DNA from: DATKMS01 sp035541735
Lineage (GTDB): Bacteria; Desulfobacterota; Binatia; HRBIN30
Direction: 5' to 3'
NCBI GenBank assembly: GCA_035541735.1
Contig: DATKMS010000351.1
Location: 1 to 14,470 of the forward strand
Length of the DNA: 14,470 bases
A program made the position numbers and the translations under genes. Under the pieces are notes generated by a model. The model was not told the DNA's origin. It saw nothing but the letters and a program-made list of their open reading frames with translations, and ran no database searches. This document shows positions 1 through 6,799 of the stretch, piece after piece; position 1 is the stretch's first letter; the number at the start of each line of letters is the position of its first letter.

Positions 1-384
1 GCCGAGGGCAACGTGACGACGGACGTCGACATGCGAGCGCCGTTTGCCATCGAGGTGGACTGCCGCTTGCATGGTCCGGTGCGCCAGCCCCTGTTCTCGC
101 TGGCAATCGTCAATAGCGCGGGCGTCACCTGCGTGTGGAACATTTCCACAGAAGGTGGGCTGTCCTGTGAAGAGGCGCGCGGCGATGTGCGGCTGCGTGC
201 CTGGTATGACGACAACCGACTGATGAAGGGCTACTACCGCGTCGACTTCGCGGTGCAAGACGTCACGTCGTTCGAGGTCGTCGAGCAGTTGGCCGGCATC
301 ACCAGCTTCGCCGTGGCGGGCTCCAGCCGCGCCCGCGGGGTCGTGGCCATGACCCCGCGCTGGGAGTTGAGCACGCTGCCATAG
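1..384 (+). CDS. Polysaccharide ABC exporter ATP-binding protein, Wzt-type C-terminal domain (5' truncated)
   Basis: The reading frame is open from base 1 and ends at TAG 382-384, so only the last 127 codons of a longer gene are present; the GTG at base 13 is unlikely to be its start. The visible part resembles the Wzt C-terminal domain, the jelly-roll that recognises the finished polysaccharide and sits behind the ATPase domain of O-antigen/polysaccharide ABC exporters. It begins near PFAIEVDCRL, continues through PLFSLAIVNSAGV, a mid-domain GYYRVDFAVQD strand, and ends in a FAVAGSS strand and a final MTPRWEL. That order and the closing Trp are characteristic of the family. The Walker and signature motifs would lie outside the window. 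Glycosyltransferase genes immediately downstream on the other strand support a role in surface-polysaccharide export. A stand-alone carbohydrate-binding protein cannot be excluded without the upstream sequence. Confidence 0.75.
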   Translation, partial: AEGNVTTDVDMRAPFAIEVDCRLHGPVRQPLFSLAIVNSAGVTCVWNISTEGGLSCEEARGDVRLRAWYDDNRLMKGYYRVDFAVQDVTSFEVVEQLAGITSFAVAGSSRARGVVAMTPRWELSTLP

Positions 385-385
385 T

Positions 386-1279
386 TTATGGTCGCGCGGG
401 TTCGGCGCGACGCTGCTGCTCGTAGAGGAAGCCCACGCTGTTTGCCAGCTGGGAGAACAGGAGCAACGCGGCAGTGACCAGCATCCGCACTCCGTGTTCC
501 TCGGTAAACGGCGCGGCAGCCAGCTTCCTGTAGAATGTCAGGTCGGGCCGGAAACGTCCGGCACCGCGCTGCTCGCGAATGTGGTGAAAGCGGTAGGCAC
601 CGCGGCCGTATCCGAAGTGCTGCCGCCAGAAGCGGCGCAGGCTGAGCAGGTGGGCGTGGTAGATGAGCGCCTCCGGCGCGTACGTCATCCCGTATCCCTC
701 GCGCAACCAGCGATCGCACAGCTCGCGGTCCTCCGACGTCGAGAAGCTGGGGTCGAAGCCGCCGAGGGCGCGAAAGCGATCGGCGGGTAACGCCAGATTG
801 TTGGAGGCGAAGAAGCGCGCCGTCCGGCCGTGATCGTTGTAGTACGCATACGCCACGTCCAGAATCAGCTGGCTCGTTCGGGCGTAGGCATTGTGGGTGA
901 GCGCGTTCAGTGTGCGTCCGCCCACGATGTGCTCGGGCACAGTGGCGAACCGCTCGGCGAGGGCGTGCAGCCACTGCGGTGCCGGCCGGCAGTCGTCATC
1001 AGTGAAGGCCAGGAATCTCCCCCGGGCACGCGCCACGCCGTGGTTGCGCGCCGCAGCCGGCCCACCGTGCGCCGCCACGAGCAAGCTCACGTCGAGGCGG
1101 TCGCGGAACCGGTGCACCACGGCTTCCGGCGGCGCGCCGCTGCCGTCATCGACTACGACGACTTCGAAGGATTCGTCGGGAAGCTGTATGCCGGCCAGAG
1201 CTTCCAGACATTCAGACAGCTGCGCGGGACGGGCGTACGTCGGGATGACGACCGAGAACAACGGCTGGCCGCGTGCCAT
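386..1279 (-). CDS. Family 2 glycosyltransferase (GT-A fold, DDD motif)
   Basis: A 297-residue GT2 enzyme, predicted to transfer a sugar from a nucleotide donor to a growing surface glycan at the inner face of the membrane. It opens with FSVVIPTYARP (residues 8-18), the first strand of the GT-A fold, followed by EVVVVDDGS (39-47). GPAAARNHG (73-81) and FTDDDCRP (92-99) carry the nucleotide and metal-binding segment, and SEDRELCDRW (182-191) is the acceptor-side ED motif. A hydrophobic segment near residues 262-282 suggests membrane association. The ATG at 1279 is chosen because GAGG lies 4 bases upstream and it overlaps the preceding stop by one base (TGATG); a TTG one codon earlier is the alternative. 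It is the last gene of a four-gene operon and its stop lies one base from the stop of the convergent exporter gene. Donor and acceptor cannot be read from the sequence. Confidence 0.9.
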   Translation of the reverse strand: MARGQPLFSVVIPTYARPAQLSECLEALAGIQLPDESFEVVVVDDGSGAPPEAVVHRFRDRLDVSLLVAAHGGPAAARNHGVARARGRFLAFTDDDCRPAPQWLHALAERFATVPEHIVGGRTLNALTHNAYARTSQLILDVAYAYYNDHGRTARFFASNNLALPADRFRALGGFDPSFSTSEDRELCDRWLREGYGMTYAPEALIYHAHLLSLRRFWRQHFGYGRGAYRFHHIREQRGAGRFRPDLTFYRKLAAAPFTEEHGVRMLVTAALLLFSQLANSVGFLYEQQRRAEPARP

Positions 1280-2343
1280 CAAGCCTCGTGCGGTACAGCT
1301 GGCCCTGCCTCACGGCGCCGCAGCGCCGCATCGGCAGATGCCGTCCCGGCGCGGTGGAACTCGAGGCGCGCCACCTTTTGCGCCGCCTGTCCGGCGCCGA
1401 AGGTGTATCCCAGCCACTGACCGACCCCGTCAATCATGAGCGCGAACAGCAGGGCGGGAAGCACCCGCAGGACAAGGCCGGGTCGCGCACGACGCAGCTG
1501 CTGTGCCGACCGCTTGAGCCTGACGAACGGAATCAGCCACGCCGCAGCGCTGAACGCGGCGCGCCGCGCCAGGGACCAACTCCGCGCGCGCTCGGCCGCG
1601 AACAGGCGTCCCGAGTAGAGGAGATAAAACACCCAATGCGTGGGCTGCGTGAAGTTCACGTGGAAGGTCTTCGCTGCCGGTGCCATGCAGAGCCGCCAAC
1701 CGCGTGCGCGCAGCTCCGCATGCAGCGCGGGTTCGACGCCCAGGAGTTCCTCGAGTCGATCTCCGAATCCAAGGAGGATGTCGCGCTTGTACGCGCTGTT
1801 GTGCCCCGGCAAGGAGTCCGCTTCGCCCGCGGGCGGGTCGAGCCAGGCGCCGTAGCCGATGGTGAAATCGGCCCAGCTGATCAGGCTCTCCGGGTTGGCG
1901 TTGTCCATCGCCGGACCGACGGCGGCCCAGGGTTCGCGGTGTGCGTCAATAAGCGCCTGAGCCCACGTCGGACGGGGAAGCGAGTGATCTTCGGTCAAGA
2001 CCACCACTGGCGCTGTGGCGTGACGAATGCCGGCGGCCTTGGCCTGCGCCACGGTCCGCAATGCGCCCACTTCGATGACGCGCCATGAACAAAAGTCCTG
2101 AAGCTCGGCCAGGCCGGCACGAACCACCTCGGCCGACGGCGCAACGATGACGACTTCGAGCGCGGCGCGCGCCGTCTGCGCACGCAAGCGGCCGATCAAC
2201 GGGCGGATGGTGTCGTAGGAGTCGGGGGTGGTGACGATCACTGACATCGCCGGCCGGCGCGGCGCCGCGCTCGACGACGCGAGGGCAACCGTCGCGGGAT
2301 GTTCAATCGCACTGCCGTAGCCCTCTCGATCCATACGCGTCAC
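1279..2343 (-). CDS. GT2-like glycosyltransferase with EDH in place of DxD (paralogue A)
   Basis: A 354-residue protein with a GT-A-like N-terminal half: AMSVIVTTPDSYDTI (32-46) is the first strand and LEVVIVAPS (62-70) the second. PVVVLTEDHSLP (112-123) occupies the place of the metal-binding DxD loop, but reads E-D-H. PWAAVGPA (138-145), NANPES (148-153) and LPGHNSAYKRDIL (178-190) follow; the last resembles the G-N-xx-xR segment of GT2 enzymes. The C-terminal third is basic and hydrophobic, suggesting membrane association. The GTG start at 2343 has AGGAAA six bases upstream; an ATG three codons later (2334) is the alternative. It is clearly paralogous along its length to the gene just upstream (2364-3335) and lies 20 bases after it. 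It is probably a polysaccharide glycosyltransferase, but the altered motif leaves activity and substrate open. Confidence 0.82.
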   Translation of the reverse strand: MTRMDREGYGSAIEHPATVALASSSAAPRRPAMSVIVTTPDSYDTIRPLIGRLRAQTARAALEVVIVAPSAEVVRAGLAELQDFCSWRVIEVGALRTVAQAKAAGIRHATAPVVVLTEDHSLPRPTWAQALIDAHREPWAAVGPAMDNANPESLISWADFTIGYGAWLDPPAGEADSLPGHNSAYKRDILLGFGDRLEELLGVEPALHAELRARGWRLCMAPAAKTFHVNFTQPTHWVFYLLYSGRLFAAERARSWSLARRAAFSAAAWLIPFVRLKRSAQQLRRARPGLVLRVLPALLFALMIDGVGQWLGYTFGAGQAAQKVARLEFHRAGTASADAALRRREAGPAVPHEA

Positions 2344-2349
2344 ACCGAG

Positions 2350-2355
2350 TTTCCT
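2350..2355 (-). promoter_or_regulatory. Ribosome binding site AGGAAA deciding a GTG start
   Basis: On the minus strand AGGAAA lies six bases before GTG 2343, which favours the GTG over the in-frame ATG at 2334 as the start of the glycosyltransferase. Confidence 0.5.
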
Positions 2356-2363
2356 GGATGCTG

Positions 2364-3335
2364 CTAGCGCACGCCAGCGTATCGCTCACGATGAAATTCA
2401 AACTCGCCGGTGCGCTCGGCCGTCGTGCCCGCACCGAGCAGGTAGCCGGCGAGTTCTCCGCAGGCGTCGCACAACAACAGTCCCAGCAACGCCGCGATGG
2501 CACGCCGCGGCACGGACGCGGAGGACCGCTGGCGCCGCGTCTCCGCCAGGATACGCCGCAGCCGCACGAAGGGAATGAGCGGCGCGGCCGCGGTGTATGC
2601 CAGCCGCCGCGCCAATGGCCAGGTGCGGGCGCGCGCCGCCGCGAACACGCGCCCGCCATGCAAACGGAGCCGAATCGAATCCACCAGCCCTGAGTAGTTC
2701 ATGTGCAGTGTTCTGGCCGCCGGCTCGAGATACAGTTGATAGCCCTTGTGGCACAGCTCCCAGTGCAAGACGCTCTCGGCTGCGAGCAGTGTATCGAGAT
2801 CGTCGGCGTACTCCAGAAGGACCGCACGTTTGTAGCTGCTGTTGTGCCCCGGCAGGTGCGAGACAACCGCCGCCGTTGCCGGGTCCAACCATGGCGCATA
2901 CTCGATTAACAGATTGGCCCAACTGACAGCGCTCTCGGGATTGGCGTTGCCTACTGCCGGCCCGACCGCCGCCCATGGCTGGGCGTGCGCCGCAATCAGG
3001 GCCGCGGCCCAACCGGGCTGGGGAAGTGAATGGTCCTCGACAAATGCCACCACCGGCGCGCGGGCAGCCCGCACCCCGGCACCGCGCGCCGCCGCGGTCG
3101 AGTGTATCGCCCCGGCGGGCACAACCGACACGCCCCAGAAGCCTTGCAACTCCGGCGCATCGAGATTGATGACATCCATCGTGGGAGCAACCACCACCAC
3201 TTCGAGTTGGTGCTTCGCCGACTGCGCATGCAGATGCCGAAGGACTGCAGCAATCGTGTCATGCCGATCAGGCGCGATGACCACGACGGACATCGCCGGC
3301 GGACTGGTCATGGATCCCTCGCTTTCCGTGACCAT
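2364..3335 (-). CDS. GT2-like glycosyltransferase with EDH in place of DxD (paralogue B)
   Basis: A 323-residue paralogue of the next gene in the operon (1279-2343), matching it in the same order: AMSVVVIAPDRHDTI (14-28), LEVVVVAP (44-51), FVEDHSLP (98-105), PWAAVGPA, NANPES and LPGHNSSYKR. It therefore has a GT-A-type fold with EDH at the usual DxD position. The C-terminus holds a basic stretch and a short hydrophobic run (AIAALLGLLL) before a Gly-rich tail. The chosen ATG at 3335 begins five bases after the stop of the upstream dehydrogenase, behind a weak TAGGG. An internal ATG at 3311 has a better-placed GAGG five bases upstream and could be the true start. A GTG at 3365 would overlap the upstream gene. 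The likely role is sugar transfer in surface-polysaccharide assembly; the substrate is unknown. Confidence 0.82.
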   Translation of the reverse strand: MVTESEGSMTSPPAMSVVVIAPDRHDTIAAVLRHLHAQSAKHQLEVVVVAPTMDVINLDAPELQGFWGVSVVPAGAIHSTAAARGAGVRAARAPVVAFVEDHSLPQPGWAAALIAAHAQPWAAVGPAVGNANPESAVSWANLLIEYAPWLDPATAAVVSHLPGHNSSYKRAVLLEYADDLDTLLAAESVLHWELCHKGYQLYLEPAARTLHMNYSGLVDSIRLRLHGGRVFAAARARTWPLARRLAYTAAAPLIPFVRLRRILAETRRQRSSASVPRRAIAALLGLLLCDACGELAGYLLGAGTTAERTGEFEFHRERYAGVR

Positions 3336-3340
3336 ATGCC

Positions 3341-4495
3341 CTACCCCACGCTGCGATTCGCGCACCCCGCCGTCGCCATCGGTGTGATGCTGCGGGGGGC
3401 GCGCGCTACCCTGAGCGGCTGTCCGCGTGCGGCAGATTCGACGGCAGCCAGCGCCACCTGCAGGGCGCTCCGCCCATCTTCAAGAGAACCCTGGACGGGG
3501 GTGTCGTTCTGGATGGCATCAATGAAGTGCTGCCACTCACTCCGATACGAGGCGAGCATGTCTCCACCTCTGCGCCATTGGGCCGCGATGTGCGGCGCCT
3601 TCTTCAGGACGCCAACAATCCCGTTCAGGCGACCGCGCACGCCGCCCTGCGGCGGCGCGGAATTCTGGTAGACGTCGAAGCTCCCGGAGTGGTAGCACGA
3701 GAACCGCAATCGACCTTTGCGTCCACAAATCTCGACTTCGTTCGCGTCGGCGAGTCCGTGCGAAAACACCGAGGTCACCAGCGCCCCGTTCGCCATCACA
3801 GCGCTGACCGTGCCACATTCGACCCCGGCGGCATCAGCGCTACGGTATGCCACAACTTCGTCCACCTCGCTCCGCATCAGAACCCGCCACAGATCAAAAT
3901 GGTGGATCCCCAGATCGAGCAGCACGCTCCCACCCAACTCGTGCCGGCGGCGCCAGTCGGACCCCTGCGTCAAAAAGGCATTGCTCGACGTAAACGTCGT
4001 ATGCATGGTTTCGAACCTGCCCAGGCCGTCGGCCGCGACGACCCTTTGCGCCTCGCGAATCAAGCGGTGCCAGCGCAAATTGAACCCCACCAGCGCCTTG
4101 CCCGGAGCAGCCGCGGCGCGATCCACGAGTCGATCCGCGTCGTCGAGGCAGAGTGCGAGCGGCTTCTCCATGAAGAGGTGTTTGCCGGCATCGAGCACGG
4201 CTAGTCCGATCTCGGCATGCAACTGAGGCGGCACGCAAACCGCCACAACGTCGACCGGCGCGTCGTCCAGCATTTCCCGATAGTCGCTGTAGCGACGCTG
4301 GACCTTGAGCCGATCCGCAACCTGGTCGACGCGACCGCGGTCCGTGTCCACCAGAGCGACTATCTCGATGTCATCGAGTGTCTGCAAAACCGGAAGGTGG
4401 CAGCGATCGACCACTACTCCGCAGCCAACCACAGCGAGGCCGAGAGGCCGATTTGTTCTTCGCACCGAGCGTTGCACTCCACGTCTTCGGCGCAC
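3341..4495 (-). CDS. Gfo/Idh/MocA family NAD(P)-dependent oxidoreductase
   Basis: A 384-residue sugar (or sugar-nucleotide) dehydrogenase of the Gfo/Idh/MocA family, cytosolic. The N-terminal Rossmann fold shows LAVVGCGVVVDRCHLP (20-35) with the Gly-x-Gly turn, an acidic end of the second strand at VALVDTD (46-52), and the family's EKP motif in FMEKPLAL (108-115). The catalytic segment GGSVLLDLGIHHFDLW (188-203) supplies the Asp and His expected for substrate oxidation, followed by the C-terminal alpha/beta domain. Length is within the usual range once a poorly conserved Arg-rich N-terminus is allowed for. The start is uncertain: GTG 4495 is the first possible codon and in-frame GTG codons at residues 7 and 11 are alternatives; none has a good ribosome site. 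It heads the glycosyltransferase operon, which fits making or modifying a sugar for the polysaccharide. WlbA-type UDP-sugar 3-dehydrogenase is one possibility, not shown by the sequence. Confidence 0.88.
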   Translation of the reverse strand: MRRRRGVQRSVRRTNRPLGLAVVGCGVVVDRCHLPVLQTLDDIEIVALVDTDRGRVDQVADRLKVQRRYSDYREMLDDAPVDVVAVCVPPQLHAEIGLAVLDAGKHLFMEKPLALCLDDADRLVDRAAAAPGKALVGFNLRWHRLIREAQRVVAADGLGRFETMHTTFTSSNAFLTQGSDWRRRHELGGSVLLDLGIHHFDLWRVLMRSEVDEVVAYRSADAAGVECGTVSAVMANGALVTSVFSHGLADANEVEICGRKGRLRFSCYHSGSFDVYQNSAPPQGGVRGRLNGIVGVLKKAPHIAAQWRRGGDMLASYRSEWQHFIDAIQNDTPVQGSLEDGRSALQVALAAVESAARGQPLRVARAPRSITPMATAGCANRSVG

Positions 4496-4548
4496 GTCTT
4501 AGATCGAATTCGACGCACTTACAATGTGCCTGTCCCACTCTCAACGCC

Positions 4549-4566
4549 CGGCGGATCACGCCGCCG
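4549..4566. repeat. Inverted repeat CGGCGG-N6-CCGCCG
   Basis: A 6-base perfect inverted repeat with a 6-base loop in the 155-base gap (4496-4650) between the DUF779 gene and the dehydrogenase operon. No T-run follows on the minus strand, so it is not a convincing intrinsic terminator. It could be a regulator site upstream of the operon or chance in GC-rich DNA. The minus strand also shows TTGAGA (4544-4539) with a poor -10 hexamer, TAAGTG, 17 bases on. No gene is visible in this gap. Confidence 0.25.
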
Positions 4567-4650
4567 TCAACGGCAATGACTGGCTGCTGGTGTTGGCCGC
4601 ATGGCTCGCTGATGAGGCGGACTAGACCCCGTATGTGGACGCGCCAGCTG

Positions 4651-4971
4651 TCACTCGCCTTCCCGGAGGACGAAGCGTAGTCCGTGCTCGGTTTCGAGTG
4701 ACATCGAGTCGGACAGAGGTTCGTCGACGACGTCGATGGTGAGAGCGGCATCCGTGTAGATGCCCACCATTGCGGGCTGCAGGTAAACGGGAACGCCTGC
4801 AACCTCACCGATCTGCTTGGCCCCCGGAGTGATGATGACATCGGCCAGGAGATGCGGGGCGGTGCCCTCGCAGCACCCACCATCGATGGTAAAGCACAGT
4901 GACCCGGTCCGTGCGTCTCGTATGCGCGCCACCACCTCGGCGGCCTTCGGAGCGATGGCGATATGAACCAT
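4651..4971 (-). CDS. DUF779 family protein
   Basis: A 106-residue cytosolic protein of the DUF779 family, recognised by the N-terminal strand-plus-Cys segment SLCFTIDGGCCEGTAPH (24-40), the central IGEVAGVPVYL (54-64), and LTIDVV followed by SLETEHGLRFVL near the C-terminus. The family's biochemical role is not established; members commonly lie beside aldehyde dehydrogenase genes, as here. Cys26 and the adjacent Cys33-Cys34 pair are the obvious candidates for metal or thiol chemistry, which is inference. It begins at ATG 4971, 57 bases after the aldehyde dehydrogenase stop, with no recognisable Shine-Dalgarno sequence and a strong hairpin just upstream. Expression may therefore depend on that structure or on readthrough from the dehydrogenase. 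Its length matches the family, so it appears complete. Confidence 0.85.
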   Translation of the reverse strand: MVHIAIAPKAAEVVARIRDARTGSLCFTIDGGCCEGTAPHLLADVIITPGAKQIGEVAGVPVYLQPAMVGIYTDAALTIDVVDEPLSDSMSLETEHGLRFVLREGE

Positions 4972-4985
4972 GGACGACGAACAGG

Positions 4986-5019
4986 GGGCGCGCGCCCCGT
5001 GTCGCGGGGACGCGCGCCC
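4986..5019 (-). promoter_or_regulatory. Strong GC hairpin between aldehyde dehydrogenase and DUF779 genes
   Basis: Bases 4986-4994 pair with 5011-5019 (9 pairs) and 4995-4999 pair with 5005-5009 (5 pairs). One base (5010) is bulged and the loop is 5 bases, giving 14 mostly G-C pairs. It fills most of the 57-base gap between the two genes. No T-run follows on either strand. It may be a U-less terminator or attenuator, or an mRNA-stabilising element that sets the ratio of the two proteins. Confidence 0.55.
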
Positions 5020-5028
5020 GAAGAGCGC

Positions 5029-6534
5029 TCAGTTGAGCAGCGCCTGGAAGTAGAACTTTCCTTCCGGCGGCGTGCTTTCGCCGACGTGAATGTGCTTGAG
5101 CTCGTGATACTCGGCGAGGCCCCACTTGCCGAGCTCGCGCCCGACGCCGCTCTGCTTGTAGCCGCCGAACGGGAACCGCAGGTTGATCATGTGGTAGTCG
5201 TTCACCCACACCGTGCCGGTCTCAATGCGGCGTGCCAGCGCCACGGCACGGTCCTTGTTCTGCGACCACACCGCGCCGCCGAGCCCGTAGACCGAGTCGT
5301 TGGCCAGTCGAACCGCCTCGTCCTCATCCTTGTACCGAATGACCGCCACCACCGGCCCGAAGATCTCCTCCTGAGCGATGCGCATCTTGTTGTCGACTGC
5401 GTCGAAGATCGTCGGCTCGTAGTAGTAGCCCTTGGGCATGTTGCTCGGGCGCTTGCCGCCAGCGACGCACTTGGCGCCCTGCTCGTTGCCGACGGCGACG
5501 TACTTTTCAACCGTGTCGCGCTGCGCGGCGCTCACCAGCGGGCCCATCGTCGTCATCATGTTCATCGTGTCGCCGATGGCGATGCGCTTGATGCCGGCGA
5601 TCATCTTCTCGACGAAAACGTCGTGGATCGACTCGTGCACCAGCACGCGCGTGCCCGACTCGCATATCTGGCCCTGATGCATGAAGGTGCCGAACAGCGC
5701 GCCCAGCGCGGCGGTGTCGAGATTGGCGTCGGGCAGGATGATATTCGGCGACTTCCCCCCGAGCTCGAGCGTCACCTTCTTCAGCGTTCCGGCACCCAGC
5801 TGCATGATGCGCCGGCCGACCTCGGTCGAGCCCGTGAAGGCGACTTTGCCGATGTCGGGATGGGTGGCGAGCTCCTCTCCGGCCGAGCCGCCGGGACCGC
5901 TGATCACGTTGACCGCGCCGGCCGGCACGCCCGCCGCGGTACAAATCTCGGCGAGCATCAGCGACGTCACCGGGGTAACCGATGCGGGCTTGAGCACCAC
6001 GCAGTTTCCCGCGGCGAGTGCCGGGGCGATCTTCCAAGCGGCCATGATGAGCGGGAAGTTCCACGGCGTAATGCCGGCACACACGCCGATCGGCTCACGC
6101 ACAACCAGATTCCTGCTCGGGATCGGCACGCTCTCCTCGTACTCCTCCTGCAGCATGGCCTTGTACTCGTCGCCGCAGATGAACTGGCCGAAGTGCATGA
6201 ACGTCTGCGCCGCACCGGGCACGTCCATGCTCATCGCCTTGCGCAAGGTGCCGCCACCGTCCTGCACCTCCGCGGCCGCTACCTCCTCCTGGCGCTCGAA
6301 CAATGCCGCAGCGACCCTCTGCAGGATCTCACCGCGCTCCTGCGGCGACTTGTTGCGCCAGACGCCGCTGTCATGGGCGCGCTTGGCGGCGGCGACCGCT
6401 TTGCGGACATCCTCGCGGTCGGCGACCGCCACGGTCGCCCACGCTTCTTCGGTTGCCGGGTTGATCGTGGGAGCCGTCTTGCCGCCCTTGGCAGCCTCCC
6501 ATTGGCCGTTGATGAACAGTCCGAACTCCTTCAT
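5029..6534 (-). CDS. NAD(P)+-dependent aldehyde dehydrogenase
   Basis: A complete 501-residue aldehyde dehydrogenase, oxidising an aldehyde to its acid in the cytosol. All core motifs are present: TPWNFPL with the oxyanion Asn159, GNCVVLKPA (176-184), the cofactor-site FTGSTEVG (233-240), general base Glu257 in LELGGKSPN, nucleophile Cys291 in HQGQICESG, EEIFGPV (389-395) and the C-terminal PFGGYKQSGVGRELG (455-469). Length is normal. ATG 6534 is preceded by AAGGAG at 9 bases. The Cys segment (GQICESGTR) differs from the GEVC-type loop of classical ExaC/AcoD acetaldehyde dehydrogenases that accompany DUF779, so the substrate is not assigned; small aliphatic aldehydes are the natural guess from the DUF779 partner. 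It is transcribed divergently from a ferritin-like gene and is followed by DUF779 after a strong hairpin. Confidence 0.95.
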   Translation of the reverse strand: MKEFGLFINGQWEAAKGGKTAPTINPATEEAWATVAVADREDVRKAVAAAKRAHDSGVWRNKSPQERGEILQRVAAALFERQEEVAAAEVQDGGGTLRKAMSMDVPGAAQTFMHFGQFICGDEYKAMLQEEYEESVPIPSRNLVVREPIGVCAGITPWNFPLIMAAWKIAPALAAGNCVVLKPASVTPVTSLMLAEICTAAGVPAGAVNVISGPGGSAGEELATHPDIGKVAFTGSTEVGRRIMQLGAGTLKKVTLELGGKSPNIILPDANLDTAALGALFGTFMHQGQICESGTRVLVHESIHDVFVEKMIAGIKRIAIGDTMNMMTTMGPLVSAAQRDTVEKYVAVGNEQGAKCVAGGKRPSNMPKGYYYEPTIFDAVDNKMRIAQEEIFGPVVAVIRYKDEDEAVRLANDSVYGLGGAVWSQNKDRAVALARRIETGTVWVNDYHMINLRFPFGGYKQSGVGRELGKWGLAEYHELKHIHVGESTPPEGKFYFQALLN

Positions 6535-6543
6535 GGCAGTCGT

Positions 6544-6549
6544 CTCCTT
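6544..6549 (-). promoter_or_regulatory. Shine-Dalgarno AAGGAG for aldehyde dehydrogenase
   Basis: AAGGAG on the minus strand lies nine bases before ATG 6534 and fixes the aldehyde dehydrogenase start. Confidence 0.75.
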
Positions 6550-6597
6550 GGAATGACGCGCGCGACCGTTTGCCGATCTGCGGTGGTTTGTGCGGGC

Positions 6598-6627
6598 AAC
6601 TTAGTCGCCTGGCGCTGCCGGAGTCAA
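6598..6627 (-). promoter_or_regulatory. Candidate sigma70-type promoter for aldehyde dehydrogenase
   Basis: TTGACT (6627-6622) is one base from the -35 consensus. It is followed after 18 bases by TAAGTT (6603-6598), only half matching the -10 box. It would give a leader of roughly 57 bases before ATG 6534. The match rests mainly on the -35 box. Confidence 0.3.
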
Positions 6628-6671
6628 GGGCATCCACCGACGCGTACTCCTCCGGTCCTCCCGCGTCCCCC

Positions 6672-6700
6672 CGGACACACGCTGCATGGGCATCTAGTAA
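6672..6700 (+). promoter_or_regulatory. Weak candidate promoter for the ferritin-like gene
   Basis: CGGACA (6672-6677), 17 bases, then TAGTAA (6695-6700): four and three matches to the sigma70 consensus. It is the best-spaced pair seen upstream of the ferritin-like gene, but weak. The rest of the 265-base divergent gap shows no gene. Confidence 0.2.
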
Positions 6701-6789
6701 CGCGGCCCGGACTCCGGTAAACAATCAATGGCCGAGCAGCCCGCGTGTCCAACCTCATGCGGCCGAGTTGCAATCGCTGTTCTGCCTTC

Positions 6790-6794
6790 GGAGG
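6790..6794 (+). promoter_or_regulatory. Shine-Dalgarno GGAGG for the ferritin-like gene
   Basis: GGAGG lies five bases before ATG 6800. It selects this start over an in-frame ATG at 6728, which lacks a ribosome site and would add 24 residues with no ferritin-like character. Confidence 0.8.
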
Positions 6795-6799
6795 TACAC

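Noticed and set aside
1273..2088. Plus-strand open frame (271 codons) opposite glycosyltransferase paralogue A
   Set aside because: The minus-strand gene has a ribosome site, operon context and a paralogue. The plus-strand product is Arg-rich and unrecognisable.
1795..2854. Identical 17-base segments at 1795-1811 and 2838-2854
   Set aside because: They encode the same PGHNS segment in the two paralogous glycosyltransferases, so they are conserved codons and not a mobile or regulatory repeat.
4963..6720. Long plus-strand open frame (585 codons) opposite the aldehyde dehydrogenase
   Set aside because: It is the mirror of a well-supported gene with every catalytic motif. Its translation is a low-complexity Arg/His/Ala/Leu mixture without recognisable domains, as expected for the antisense frame of GC-rich coding DNA.
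6728..6799. Upstream ATG start for the ferritin-like gene
   Set aside because: There is no ribosome site at 6728, while ATG 6800 has GGAGG at five bases and starts right at the first helix.
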